Source: Terramyces sp. JEL0728
Taxonomy: Eukaryota > Chytridiomycota > Chytridiomycetes > Rhizophydiales > Terramycetaceae
Length of the DNA: 64,000 nucleotides
Direction: 5' to 3'
Assembly (NCBI GenBank): GCA_027603945.1
Contig: JADIIU010000002.1
Coordinates: forward strand, 1 to 64,000
The notes under the pieces were generated by a model. The model was given only the letters and a program-made list of their open reading frames with translations. It made no database searches and had not been told where the DNA came from. Both the position numbers and the translations under genes were made by a program. Of the stretch, positions 37,452 through 49,173 are shown piece by piece (within the stretch, counting starts at the first letter, position 1; every line of letters begins with the position of its first letter).

Positions 37452-40400
37452 TTAAGATTCTCTTGGTCCAACAAGCAGGAACCATTTCCCTCTGCTGTTC
37501 GCCGCTTCTTTGCGGACTACCCTCTTTGGATCATCTAAAAATCTACCTAGTTCGTTGATCACATTTGTTTTGAATGGAGCTAGAATAGAATACTCAATCT
37601 TTCCAGGGAATAAGCCCAAAATCTTTAATGCTTCCACTCGCACATACTAGGTTATAGAATAATTACTGCATTGTTTCCTTGAGAAACGGTATTATAGTCA
37701 GACATCTTCAAAAGCGATGCTACCATTGTATCGACATGGTCGGCAATAATCTTTGGGTTTTCCTGGGCAATCAAATTCAAGGTGGTTAGAGTAGCGAGTT
37801 TTAATTTAGGTTCGTTCAAAGTCAATGACTGAATCAACATTGGGAATAGCTTTGTTAGAAATATGTACTTTTGGTAGCTCTGTTATCAATGAATTGTTGG
37901 AGATATTGGTCAATATGTGTGACAGAGCCAATAAATAATACTTTTTAGTAGATGTTTGGGCACTGTGGAATTTTGTGATTAATAGTGGAAGGCAAAGGTT
38001 AAAGAATTTTTGTTTGACCAAAAGCTGAGGTTAGAAATAGTGCACCTTCGTAACAGCAAACGAGTGTTTGGTCAACGCACCTTCCTTGTCTTCCTGCACG
38101 ATAATTTGAAGCGCGTCGGAAGCAAACTGGCCGTATGCCTCGCTATTCATATATCCAACCATTAAAGTTGTAATTTCGGTCCCCTTGAGATCTGATTTTA
38201 CAACCAACGCTTTAGCTATCCATCCATAGAACGTAAACAACGCCTTTTGAACGTCAGCAGAGGAGTTTGAGATTGTCTGGAAACGGCGTTCAAAGTATTG
38301 AATGTATGTGCTTGATAATTGCTGTGTGCCCTTGTTGATAATCGAAGCAACAGCCGCTGCAGCAGATGTAACATAGAGCGAATCATTGAATTGCAGAGCT
38401 GTTTCAGTAAACTTTTCCAGGAATCCTGCTAAATCACCTGCATATGGTACAACTGCCCGCTTCAGATTGCAAATCAAGATTTTAAACAGGTAACATAAAT
38501 TTGCAGTTGTAATTGGGAAATCTGCAGAACTGGATTTATCATAAAATGTGTCAAGCAAGGCAGTTTGTGATCTAGATTAACAAAAAGTACTCTTCACTTG
38601 AATTTCTGATGATAATACTTGCAAATTTTTCAAATTCCTCCAAGTTTGGTTGGCTAGTCAACAGTAAGCCCAAAGAGTTGTCGTTGCTGATCCATCTCTT
38701 CAGAAATTCAACTCGGCCTTTCAACAAACTTTCATTTCCTTCAGATTCGAATTTTTGCCTTGCAATAATGATTTGCTTCGCACATTGTAAAAGCCAGGGA
38801 TTGATCTCTGAAGGCATCCCAGAGTTGACGATTTGAGAAATGATCCAGTCCAGCGCGTCTACGAATATCAGGTCGACTTTGGAAACAGTTGAAATAGCGG
38901 TTAAAATGTAATGAACAGATTCCAAACTAGTTTCTTGAGTAAATTTTCCTTGAAAGAACGGAATAGAAACTGATTTAACTGCTACTGGCTGTTCCTCGCT
39001 CAATATCTCCAGGTATTTCAGGGCATCTTTCGATATATCTTCATCTTTTTTAATCGCCAAGGCATTTAGATGGTTGAATAACAGAGTAGCCTATATAAAC
39101 AATTCATTTACCTCGTTATTATCCAGCAAGCCTTTTGAGGATATTAAAATATAGATTGCCTCCACAATTCTCTTTTTAATTGGTACATAACTATCGGAAA
39201 CCAGCGCAGTCACGAACAGTTCAATTGAAGCTTCTTTGTATGGCGTTGCTGCGGTCTTTGTGAGCATATCCGCTTCGGATGGATCATTCAAAACTTTTGC
39301 TCCATTCGTTAGTTTCGACGAAAGAAGTAAATCAACTATTACATCCAGAATAATCTTTTTCTTTGCTGGGGCCGCTTCGTTGGTGAACTTTTCCGTCAAC
39401 TCTGCAAATGTATTCTTTAACACTATTTCGGATGCTGTATTAGAAGCAGAAGCAGCCGAGAGCAAAATCTTTCCACATGGCTTTGCGTATTTAAGCTCTT
39501 CATCTTCCAAATATCTAATACAGTCTGAAATAACCATATCCAAAAATCTCTCCAATAAATTTTTGTTGTCTTTTGAAAACACAATTGCAGTTCCCATTGA
39601 TTTCGATAATTGTAAAATACACTTTAATGCAGCCAGCTCAGTAGCTTCTTCAGATCCATCAGCCATTGTTTTCTTTAATATTTCCCAAATTTTGGGCAGC
39701 TGTTCCAGGAATGCTGCCCCGCCATACACTGGCAAACACACTGCGATGGTGTCCATTGCATCACGTTTTGCACTTGCTGAACTAGAATCGAGTTTTTCAA
39801 TCAACACCGGAATTGCAAGTTTTGCAAAGGCAGATGTTGAAGCAATGACATTACGAAGCAATTCCTTCAACTGTTCAGCTGTTACACCGTAAGGATCGTC
39901 TGGAGGCGGCCGGAATGTAATCGGAAAGTAACAAAACACAACTTCAAATAGTTCCTGGATAAAATCCAACTTACCTGGGCATGTTTCTTGTAATCCAAAT
40001 GCAAAACAATCAATCTTGCCAATTCAAACAAAAGTACCAAGTTCCGTGGATCCTTTTCAGCATCCATTACATGGACGAATCCAACAACAAATTCTGATCC
40101 CAACATTTTCACTCCTTCCAAATTGTTAATCATTAGAAAATTGAATATTTTAAAAACTGTGTTCCTGACTGCCTGGGGATAATTTTGAACATTCAATTCA
40201 TTAAAGATTCTTGGTGGGATTGCCAATTGCTCTGTCTTTGTAACTTTTTGCGATTCTAATAATGAATAGACTCCGTTCAGGATATCCGCTACACTTGGCT
40301 GATCATCCATCCTCGATAAAAAGAATTCCATCAAAACTGTTGTGGATTGGGTTGAAAGGCTATTAGAGCACTGACTTATTATTTGTGATAATAATGACAC

Positions 40401-40614
40401 TCCTGGTGTTAAATTCAGATACCTAGCGCTCTTTTGAATGGGTCGGTATTAGTCAGTAGGATTTCGGCATCTTGAACTACTTGAAGGATTGTGCTTGTCC
40501 CGGCATTGATTTCTGAATGAATAACTGAATACCTTTTGCAATATTGGCTATGCATTCAATGGATTCAGCACTTTCCGGCACTGCATTCGAAAATTTCTTT
40601 ATTTCTTTTTCCAT
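37452..40614 (-). CDS. MMS19: MMS19, cytosolic iron-sulfur assembly targeting factor
   Basis: The spliced product is 1,000 aa (human 1,030), HEAT-repeat throughout. Family anchors: FVVGFVHVMDAEKDPRNLV, ELFEVVFCYFPITFRPPPDDP, and the C-terminal LDDPKRVVRKEAANSRGKWF. MMS19 with CIAO1 and CIAO2B delivers Fe-S clusters to DNA polymerases, helicases and primase. Introns: 37647-37666, 37850-37868, 38025-38045, 38572-38590, 39091-39111, 39955-39974, 40403-40422, 40513-40532. Its client list plausibly includes XPD- and RTEL1-type helicases, none of which are in this window. Confidence 0.95.
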
Positions 40615-40658
40615 TTTTTGGGGAAACTTTATGGAGATGAATCGATTGAAAATATTTA

Positions 40659-41680
40659 TTATAATTCTGCATTATCTCTGGTGCATGAACCGGATTTAAG
40701 ATGGTGCAAGAGCGATACCATGTCTTGGTCATCCCCAGCGATTTCACACCATTTAGAAATTTCCAAATCTTCACTATTGAGGTAATCCTTGACATCAACC
40801 AGGAAGTTTAAAATTCTCTTCTTTAGTTTCGTGCTGAATTTTGAATTACCAGCATTTTTGCAAGACTCCATCAACACTGGGAATGGTTTCAATTCCTTCA
40901 ACTCCAAAAATGCTTGCTCGTTAGACCTTGTCACTGATGAGATTAAGTACATTAATCGATATCTGACTTCCAGCATATCTTGGTTTTGGAATGCATTGAA
41001 TATTATAGAAATGAAATTCGGAATACCCGCTATTCTGGAGATTGCTTCGTGATTATTCTAAATTAAAGCAACTCTTACTGAATAAATGGTACCCAAGAGA
41101 ATCGCAGTTTCTGATCTTACTTTTGATTCTGGATGTTCCAAGAAATTTAAAAGGAATTGAATTTGATCCGTGTTGCTTGCTAATCCGATACCAACATCGA
41201 CTAAATTAAACCCCAAATACCTTGATGAGCAGCCTCGGCCAACTGTTCTAATAATTGCAATTGCACTTTTGTGGACGAGTTGTTTAACTGCTGGAATATT
41301 TCTGATAGCGAGCCTCGTTCTTCCCATGTCAAAGCACTGTTATTTGTAGATTCTGGTGGATGAATAATAGCATCTTTTATCTCTTCCTCAGCCTCTGGTG
41401 TAACATTTACCGCTGTATTTCCTTCATTTTCATTCTCATCCATTAGCTTTGCTTCCTTCAATCCTGTTGCGTAATCGATTCTAATATGCAGCCCTTTTGG
41501 AATTCGCTGTCCCGGATATATTGGCTGGAATTGGTCGGTTGGCTGGAATATTAATGGGACGCACATTTGCTCGTTGCAGATTTGATCCCCCTTAACAGAA
41601 TCCCCTTCTTTCAATTCATCAAGGGAAAAGAAATTGCTTCCCGAAAGCGCAAATCCAAGTAATAATGATATAAACTTCAT
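40659..41680 (-). CDS. SIL1: SIL1, ER Hsp70 (BiP) nucleotide-exchange factor
   Basis: 326 aa. Signal peptide MKFISLLLGFALSGSNFF at the start; then the Sil1 N-terminal segment (IFQPTDQFQPIYPGQRIPKG, LHIRIDYATGLKEAKL) and an Armadillo-like domain. SIL1 promotes ADP release from BiP in the ER lumen. The protein ends DNAEL, which may work as a degenerate HDEL-type retrieval signal (inference). Introns: 41058-41078 and 41201-41220. Tandem with MMS19, 44 bp upstream of its ATG. Confidence 0.9.
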
Positions 41681-41921
41681 TAATTTGTCTTGTTTTTTAT
41701 ATTTGGGAAAATGCTGTTCGCTTGTGATTGGACCACATGGTAGCAATCTAGTAAATTCAACTAGAATCCTACAGATATATTCATAACACTAGCTTATTAA
41801 TTGAGTGTATTCGCCAAAAACCAATTCAGGCTAGAAATTACGTTCTCCAGTGAATAACTAAATTAGGCGGATAAGAGACTGTTGATGTTTTCAACGAGTA
41901 GCAATTTTCAAATCTCGAGAA

Positions 41922-43889
41922 ATGCCAAAGGAGTGTGTAAATCACCATATTGTTAATTGGCTTGAAGAATGTAAGTTCAGCTTCACCTAGTTGTTAATCA
42001 AGAATATCAATCCAGACCAGATTCAAAATTGGTATTTGTCTACAAAAAAGCTATTCCAGAAGTTCGAAAATATCCAATACAGTTGGTAACAGGATTTAAT
42101 ATCAGAGGACTTTGGCGCATCTAAAAGGAATCAAAGGCATTGGAGATACGATTGCCAAAAAGCTGATAAAGAAGCTGGAAGAATACAACAAGGAAAATGG
42201 AATAAATGAGCCAGATCTGTATTCCTCTAGTGTAGCAGGATCACAGCCAGAGAGTTTATCTCAATCATCCCAAGAATCGAAAAAGAAACGCACTAACCGC
42301 AAATATATTCCGAGTGCAGAGTCTGGAGGATATGCGATAATGCTGGCAATACATCGCCATGCTGGCCCAACTAGATTCATGAGCAAAGCCGAAATTATTA
42401 CATCAGGACAGCAGTATTGCAACAGTTCATTTACAATGTCCAGTAATCCGAACAATACTGCCACTGCGTGGAACAGCATAAATACGCTAGAGAAGAATAA
42501 CCTTGTAGCAAAGACTGGACGACCTGCAAGGTACACCTTAACAGAAGAAGGAGAAGAGCTGGCTAAAAAATTATACATGGTACATACTGGAGTCGAAAGT
42601 ATAATTTTCTAATATAGTTCCAAGAGGAGAAACAGTATCGCCAGCCCCGAATCCTGCTAAAAAACAAATCCCGATTCCAATTACTGTTAGGCCACCAATG
42701 AGGCAGGACATGCCAAGTTCGTCAGACGACGAGCTAGATATTGTGCCTTACCGTGAACCACTGAGGCAAATAAGGAAATCTAGAACCTGGGCTTCCGGCA
42801 ATTTTAGAGAATTTATAGAAGCTACTGCTAAATCATCCAGCCAGGAATTGAAACCCGTCATAGCTGGTTCAAACGTTTTTTCAAAATCAAAAACAGCAAA
42901 TGTAGAGATAGGTAGCACACCAAATGAAATTTCCAATATCCATTCATTCCATAGCAAAAAACATCACAGTCAACATAAAGCTGAGCAGGAATTAATGGAT
43001 GCGTTCAGTAACCAATGGAAGACATATCAGCCAAGCTCATTCGAAATCTATCTTGTGGTGGATAATAGAGAAATGAGAAATCAAAAAGACAGAGATTACT
43101 TTTACAATGAACTACAGCAGCTAAAGATTAATGTGATCAAACAGGTATTGGAAGTAGGGGATTTTTGTTGGGTAGCAAAGCTAAACGACTCTCAGGAATA
43201 CATCATGCTCAACCACGTTGTTGAACGTAAAAAGAACGACGATTTGGTAGCGAGCATAATGGATGGCAGATTCAAAGAACAGAAACACCGCCTGGGAAGA
43301 AGCGGAGTGGAAAATATTATTTACTTGGTGGAAGAATTTAATCCAACTGCATTCAATCCTGAAGCAATGGCAACGTCCTTGACCCAAACTCAAATCCTGA
43401 ATAATTTCTTCTTAAAACAAACTGCGAATGTCCAAGAAACTGTCAAGTACTTGAGGGATATGACTAGTGTGTTGACGGTGGAATATAAAGTAAGCTTCAT
43501 ACTTATTATAGAAACGGCCATTGCATGTTCTGGAATCAGCCGATATCCAAAAAGACACGCACCTATTGCTAAGGTCTGCCTTGCAAAAGAAACATGGCCA
43601 TCCATTTTTACTTCCGCTCATCACATTTAACGAATTGATGACCAAAACGAAAGCCTTTACTATTGGCGATGTATACATGCGCCAGATTCTATCAATACGA
43701 GGTGTATCTCAAGATAAAGCCCTGGCGATTGTGAAAAAATACCCAACTTTGAAATCGCTATACCAAGACATCCACAGTGCAGAAACTGAAAAGGAAAAAA
43801 TAGCACTATTCGCAGACATGGGAAGCAATGCACCTCGCAAGCTGATTGGACCTGCACTAGCGAAAAAAATAATACAGATATTTTCTTGA
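41922..43889 (+). CDS. MUS81: MUS81 structure-specific endonuclease
   Basis: 628 aa. N-terminal helix-hairpin-helix (HLKGIKGIGDTIAKKLI); a winged helix (GGYAIMLAIHRHAGPTRFMSKAEII); the XPF-type nuclease centred on VVERKKNDDLVASIMDGRF (ERKxxxD, essential metal-binding residues present); and a C-terminal (HhH)2 region (RQILSIRGVSQDKALAIVKK). With EME1 it cleaves replication forks and recombination intermediates. Introns: 41971-41990, 42086-42105, 42599-42617, 43490-43511. Confidence 0.96.
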
Positions 43890-43894
43890 TAAAA

Positions 43895-44173
43895 TTAGGC
43901 TTTTTTATTTAGAGAATTAGAAACAATCTTTTTCTTTGATAGCGATCGCAGATATTTCAGAGATAGCTTTTCATGCTCTGCAAACTGTGTCTTTTTTGGT
44001 TGATTAAGAGTCCAGAGCCATGCAGGATAGTCCTCGTCTTTCATTGCTACTGGGTCTTTTGTGCCTGCAAAAACTGCCAATCCTTTCAACACAGTTCCTT
44101 CTTTGACTGATGATACTGGTATTTTAGTTGAAGTTGAATTCGTCCTAAACAAAAACTTGCAGGTTCTAATCAT
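43895..44173 (-). CDS. MRPL54: mitochondrial large-subunit ribosomal protein mL54
   Basis: 92 aa, starting with a basic, Arg/Ser/Thr-rich presequence (MIRTCKFLFRTNSTSTK). Core motif: VKEGTVLKGLAVFAGTKDPV, then DEDYPAWLWTL, as in mL54 (yeast Mrpl37). Convergent with MUS81, 5 bp between stops, and divergent from uL24m with only 20 bp between the two ATGs. Confidence 0.9.
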   Translation of the reverse strand: MIRTCKFLFRTNSTSTKIPVSSVKEGTVLKGLAVFAGTKDPVAMKDEDYPAWLWTLNQPKKTQFAEHEKLSLKYLRSLSKKKIVSNSLNKKA

Positions 44174-44193
44174 TTTTTTTTGCAAAAAACACA

Positions 44194-44817
44194 ATGACAA
44201 AATTCAAGTTTAAAGGAGCGAATTTCATGAAGAAAAAGATTGGAAATACTCATCCAAAGGATTTAATCAAGACTCAGAGGATATTTCCGGGAGACTTGGT
44301 GCAAGTCGTTTCTGGAAAAACAGATGTGGGAAAGCAAGGAAAGGTTCTTGAGGTTTTAAAAGATAAAAATTTGATTGTCGTAGAGTCAATCTCAATGGTA
44401 ATTTGTATTAACCAAGGCCGTGAAGCACATGAAGCCAAACCCATTCTACCCAAAAGGTGCGAAAATCACAAAGGAAACCCCGATTCATTATTCCAATGTG
44501 CAGCTAGTTGACCCAATATTAAACAAACCAACAAAAGTGCGATTTGAAATGGTTCACAACCCAATTAAAGAAACTACGGAATACACCAGATTGGCACTGG
44601 AAAGCAGAGAGTATCTCCCCATCCCAAAAAAAGAAGATAAATTCAAGAAACAAGACGGTAACAGTCGCTAATAGTAGAAGGACCACACGACACACCAGTA
44701 GATTTAGTAGAGAAAATCACATGGACTCCAAAGCTTGATGTTTGTCCCTTCCCAAATTCCCTGATGAATGAACTGGAAAGAATGAAGAGAAAGAATAAGG
44801 AATCTGCCGCATTTTAA
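44194..44817 (+). CDS. MRPL24: mitochondrial ribosomal protein uL24m
   Basis: 194 aa after removing introns 44398-44416 and 44658-44677. The KOW region reads IFPGDLVQVVSGKTDVGKQG, then KVLEVLKDKNLIVVE; the downstream KHMKPNPFYPKGAKITKETP and HYSNVQLVDP segments are typical of uL24m. It contacts the exit-tunnel side of mitoribosomal large-subunit rRNA. Shares a 20-bp spacer with mL54, so both mitoribosomal genes are probably driven from one compact bidirectional promoter. Confidence 0.93.
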
Positions 44818-44896
44818 TCATCTGTATTTCAGACCATTGAGCAATATATTTTAAGATACTTTTTTTGTTGATCTGCATTTTTTTCATTGAATGACT

Positions 44897-46291
44897 ATGG
44901 GTAAGCAACACTAATTTTAGATTATTCGAGTTCATACAGAGGATTCAGACGGGACGGAAGAGACAGGGAACGAAAACGATCCCGCTCTCCCAGAAGAAGA
45001 AGAGAAAAGACACCTGATGAACCAATACCTAATTTGGTCCCACTACATGAGCGACCTAGGAAATTAAATTACTGGGATCAAAAACCTAAAGGCTACGAGC
45101 AATTGACTGCTGATCAAGCAAAAGCTACAGGCATGTTTTTATTGCCATGCCACTTGTTGAAAGGCACAGGATCATTTGGCACTCCAGCTGTGCCAGAATT
45201 TGGATATGGTGCTATTCAGTACGGTGCAATTGCCGCTATTGTTGATACAAGTGCTGGAAGAAGTCAAAAGAAGCTGTACTTTGGAGATTTGCCTGCAGAT
45301 ATTACAGAAGTGCATTTTGCTAATACTAGGAACAAGTAGTCGAATGGGTTAACAGTTCATATGAAAAGATGGGATTGGAAAAGGGCGAAGGCAGACCTGC
45401 GCTGACTGCTAAATTTGAAAAGAACAAGGAACACTGCCATGTTGAAGTAATTAACATTAATCTAGTTCCGTACAGTGGATGAAACTACAACCGCATTGTC
45501 ACTGGATGGAGTTGAATTCAAAGGAAAAACTGTCAAAGTAAGAAGACCGAAAGACTATGTTCCTGGGCAAGAAGATCCTAATTATATTCCAGGTGTTGTT
45601 TCTAACGTTGTTGCAGATACCATGTTCAAAGTATTCATCGGCGGTTTGCCAACATATGTTACAGATGATCAGGTTATGGAACTACTAACTCCCTTTGGAG
45701 AATTGAAATCATTTAATTTGGTTAAAGACACCAATGGAGTGTCGAAAGGATTCGCATTTTGCGAATATCTCCAGCCAGAAATAACAGATCTGGCTTGCGA
45801 AGGTTTACATGGATTGGAACTTGGAGACAAGAAATTGATAGTACAAAGAGCAAGCGTTGGAGCGGCTAAATTACCAATGATTGACGGTGCATTGCCAGGA
45901 GCGGGATTAGGGAGGCCAATTCTCCCTATTGAGATTTTAGGTGCAAACGGAATGAAACCAGCAGAGCCAACCCATGTCCTGATGATGTTGAATATGGTAA
46001 CTGCTGACGATCTTGATAACGATGGAGACTATGATTCTATACTCGAAGATATTAAACTTGAATGTGAAACATTTGGTCCAGTAACGGAAATTCACATTCC
46101 AAAGCCCCATCCACATAAATTTGTTGCTGGTGTTGGAAAGGTAGCTCTTACTAACGTAGGTGTTTGTAAAATTCGAGAATATAAAGGAATGCGAACGCGC
46201 ACAGAGAGATCTAGCAGGGAGAAGATTCAACAAGAGAACAGTCTTGACTACTTTCTTTGACGAAATGAAATTGGAGGCAAGATTCTTTTAG
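44897..46291 (+). CDS. U2AF2: U2AF large subunit (U2AF65)
   Basis: 438 aa. An Arg/Ser-rich N-terminus (RDRERKRSRSPRRRRE); the U2AF35-binding ligand motif around LNYWDQKPKGYEQLTADQA; RRM1 (KKLYFGDLP ... FRTVDETTTALSLDGVEF); RRM2 (KVFIGGLPTYVTDDQVMELL, SKGFAFCEY); and the UHM, atypical RRM3 (HVLMMLNMVTADDL ... VFVKFENIKECERA). U2AF65 binds the polypyrimidine tract and hands the branch point to SF1/U2 snRNP. Introns: 44901-44920, 45310-45329, 45447-45465, 46141-46159. Its presence is notable because these introns have no room for a pyrimidine tract. Confidence 0.96.
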
Positions 46292-46319
46292 TCATAATAT
46301 ATTCAAAACAAAATTTTTG

Positions 46320-46937
46320 TTAAAACTCCAAATTTAGAGTCGTGTCGATTTCAAATTCTATTTTAGCACTATACTTGCCTGCTGGAGGGATATCAGGGAA
46401 GTCAAGATAGAGTCTCATATCGTCAAATACCCCCTTTTCATCCATAATCCTGTCGAAAATCTCGGTATCTTTTTTCTTGTATGGATTGAACACCGGCAGC
46501 TGAAGGTGATCAATGTCAATAATATCATCTGGATGTGGGACAAATTCAAGTTCCTTCGCAGTAGGAGGACAATATTCCACCTCCTGGATTTCCATATCTC
46601 TGGTTTCATTTTGAACTTGTCCTTTGCGTTTAACTTTTTCGCGTGTTTTTTTGGTTGTGGTATTTACTGAAGGCGTGTTGGTATCCTTGAGTCCAAGTAT
46701 TTTTGGCATCGCAGGTGTATTGAGATCTTTCAAGCCAAGCTTTTTGGGCATTGATGGTGTATTTACATCTTTCAAACCAAGTTTCTTTACTGCAGGTGTG
46801 TTGACATCCTTTACTCCAAGCTTGCCTGTGCGTAACTTGGGAGTCGCAGTCTTCTTTACCGAGGGTGTGAACAAATCGGTTCTCTTGCCAATGCCCAAGT
46901 TCTCCTTTTCGTTAAAAGGATTTCCAGTAATTTGCAT
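46320..46937 (-). CDS. securin-like protein with KEN box and TP repeats (tentative)
   Basis: Single-exon, 205 aa, mostly disordered. A KEN motif stands near the N-terminus (FNEKENLGIGKR). Residues ~35-85 contain four near-identical modules with the consensus KLGLKDxNTP, spaced 13-14 residues apart. The C-terminus is acidic and ends with a short hydrophobic segment. A KEN box with a basic N-terminal half and acidic C-terminal half is the layout of securins (Pds1/Cut2/PTTG), the APC/C-degraded inhibitors of separase. No sequence homology is strong enough to be sure; another APC/C substrate is possible. Confidence 0.4.
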   Translation of the reverse strand: MQITGNPFNEKENLGIGKRTDLFTPSVKKTATPKLRTGKLGVKDVNTPAVKKLGLKDVNTPSMPKKLGLKDLNTPAMPKILGLKDTNTPSVNTTTKKTREKVKRKGQVQNETRDMEIQEVEYCPPTAKELEFVPHPDDIIDIDHLQLPVFNPYKKKDTEIFDRIMDEKGVFDDMRLYLDFPDIPPAGKYSAKIEFEIDTTLNLEF

Positions 46938-46962
46938 CTTGTCCAAAAGATTGAATCAAAAA

Positions 46963-47436
46963 ATGGATTTTCATTCACTGAAAAGAAAAGAGCTGCAGTA
47001 AGTCATTTTTAAATAAGGGATCTGTGCAAACAAAATAATATAAAAGCGAACGGCAAAGTAATCGTGGTTAATCTAGAATGTTGAAATGATTACGCGGTTG
47101 GTTGAACATTTCGAACGATTGAATATGGAAAAACTAACTGAGGACAAAACGGAAGAAAAATCAAGAGTGCAAGAGGATAAACTCTTTTCCCAAGGATCGG
47201 AGGTGACATTGGAGGATCAATCTGAAGAAAAGAAACAAGCTGTTCAGCTAGAGGAGCCAACAAAGGATGATAAATATGAGCAGGTGGAAAAGGATGAGGA
47301 GACTGATGCCCCCAAAGAAATCAGAACTAAAGAAGAGACAGGGGAACCTGAAGCGAAATCAAAAGAGAAGGAAATAACACAAGAAATGCCAAAGGTAACA
47401 GAGTTGAAAACCTCCATTCCACAACCTGCCAAGTAG
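46963..47436 (+). CDS. SAP-domain protein
   Basis: 144 aa after removal of introns 46998-47017 and 47058-47076. Residues 1-36 form a SAP DNA-binding helix-extended-helix (FHSLKRKELQDLCKQNNIKA then NGKNVEMITRL). The rest is a Glu/Lys-rich disordered tail. SAP domains bind AT-rich or scaffold-attachment DNA; the specific role is unknown. Divergent from the securin-like gene with 25 bp between ATGs. Confidence 0.75.
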
Positions 47437-47525
47437 AAATAATTAACCAAGAACTCCTCTTAAAAGACCAAATTTCGATGCGATTCACAACAGACATTTC
47501 CAAAAGTATCTATCACTAACGCAGC

Positions 47526-47856
47526 ATGTCTAGCATTACAGATTCTGTGAAAAAACAGAGAATCGAGCCGGAAAAACAGTTAAAGAAAACAAAGAATCCC
47601 ACTTATGCTGGTATTTGATTGATAACCAAGGCATACTAACAAAGAACGGGACGCCAGTGCGCAAGATGATTCCAATTAAATCTACAAAGAAAGAAAAAGC
47701 AGAATGCGTTCCAGATAATGCCGAATTTACTATGGAAGTCCCACCTCGTAATTAAAACGTAACATAGCACCCAAATTTGATCTGAAGGAAAGTTTGAAAA
47801 AACCATTAAATTATGTCCCCCACAAAGGACCGTTGAAGCCTTTTAAGAGTACTTGA
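47526..47856 (+). CDS. small basic hypothetical protein
   Basis: 96 aa after two introns (47611-47630 and 47748-47767). The sequence is Lys/Pro-rich, with a central KNPTYAGILTKNGTPVRKM and a C-terminal NYVPHKGPLKPFK segment that look conserved in style, but no family came to mind. It sits tandem with and 72 bp before NUFIP1. Confidence 0.55.
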
Positions 47857-47928
47857 AAATAACAACTTTTTTTGTTTCCCAAATTTTTTGTTCAGTCTAA
47901 AAAAGTTGTTGACTTTGAATCACCTCAA

Positions 47929-49039
47929 ATGGAAAAGAAAGACGAACCTAAGCCAGAAATTATCCCATATGTAAGACCTCCAGTCCCTCCTCCAAAGCAG
48001 CAAACTCTTTCCGAACAATGGCAGGAGTATACAAAATCAAGAAGTACAGTTCCAGCGCCAGTCAGTTATTCTGCCCAGCCATTATCTCAAGCACAATTGC
48101 AAGCTCAATATCAACAGCAATGGATGCATTACCAGGCTCAGGTGGCAATTGTGCAACAGTATGCGCAAGCTCAAATGTCTGGCAATCCTCAAATGTATGC
48201 AGGATATCCATATGACTATTCACAATACTACCAGCAGGATTACAATCAAAGCTATGTTCCGCCACCGCAGTATCCACCACTAGAACAACCATATCATAAA
48301 GGAAAAGGGCAGAGGGGAAAGAACAAACCAAAGAGAGGAGGAGCGACACATCCTCAGGCACCCGCTAAACCTCCTCCGCCAATCAAGACATGCGAAAACT
48401 GCGACAAAGAATTTAATAATATAACGGTATATGAACAGCATATGGCAGCACATAAAAAATGTGACCATTGTGATTTTGTAGCAATACCCAAAGTACTTGC
48501 TATGCATGAACAAGACGAGCATGGAATTAATTTAGAGATCAAGTATTTGCTTGTTAATCAAGGGTTCCAATGATGAATACAGAAGTAGAAATCGCTGCAT
48601 GGATCGCTGAACGAAAAAAGAACTTTCCAACAAAAGACAGCATCAAAGAAAAGGTATTTATCGCTAAAATAGAATGAGAAATTCAAATTGAAGAGAGATC
48701 GGGGAGATGTGATTGTAGAGTCTGGAAAGCTGAAAAAACAGAAACCTGTAAGTCTCCAAACAGATTTGACTGAAAAATCTGATTCAGAATTAGCGAATGA
48801 TTCTGAAAAAGTTTGCAAATATTTTTTAAAGAATCGCTGCAGACGGGGTGATTCATGCCAATTCAAGCATGAATCTGGTAATACTCCAAGTATTATACAA
48901 ACTGAGGGGCGGAAACCACTGCTGGATATGGTAAATTGGTTATTAACATCAGCTGCTCGCTAACGATATTAGAAGAGATCGTAATAAGGTGTTGCAAGCC
49001 ATCAAGCATATTATTAAGAGTGATTTCTTGCAAAAATAA
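47929..49039 (+). CDS. NUFIP1: NUFIP1-like box C/D snoRNP assembly factor
   Basis: 349 aa. A Pro/Gln/Tyr-rich N-terminus leads to a C2H2 zinc finger (CENCDKEFNNITVYEQHMAA HKK), then the NUFIP1 PEP motif (EIAAWIAERKKNFPT), a CCCH finger (CKYFLKNRCRRGDSCQFKH) and the C-terminal block KPLLDMLLANDIRRDRNKVL with KHIIKSDFL, all diagnostic. NUFIP1 (yeast Rsa1) bridges 15.5K/SNU13 to the R2TP chaperone during snoRNP assembly. Introns: 48543-48562, 48654-48672, 48931-48952. The start ATG is 47929. Confidence 0.93.
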
Positions 49040-49173
49040 ATTATAATTATCACAACTCTAGATTTTAGTCGAATCCGAGCTGGCACTATTCAGACCGCTT
49101 TTGCAATCACTGCAACTGCAAATGGTTGTTGGAAAGAAATCAGATATATTCAGCGGTAATACTTACCAGATAT

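Noticed and set aside
39236..39892. 218-codon plus-strand ORF
   Set aside because: It is a shadow of MMS19, whose protein matches the family over the same region.
48018..48361. Overlapping ORFs on both strands with Gln-rich or Val-rich products
   Set aside because: They arise from the repetitive Gln/Tyr/Pro codons of NUFIP1 in other frames.
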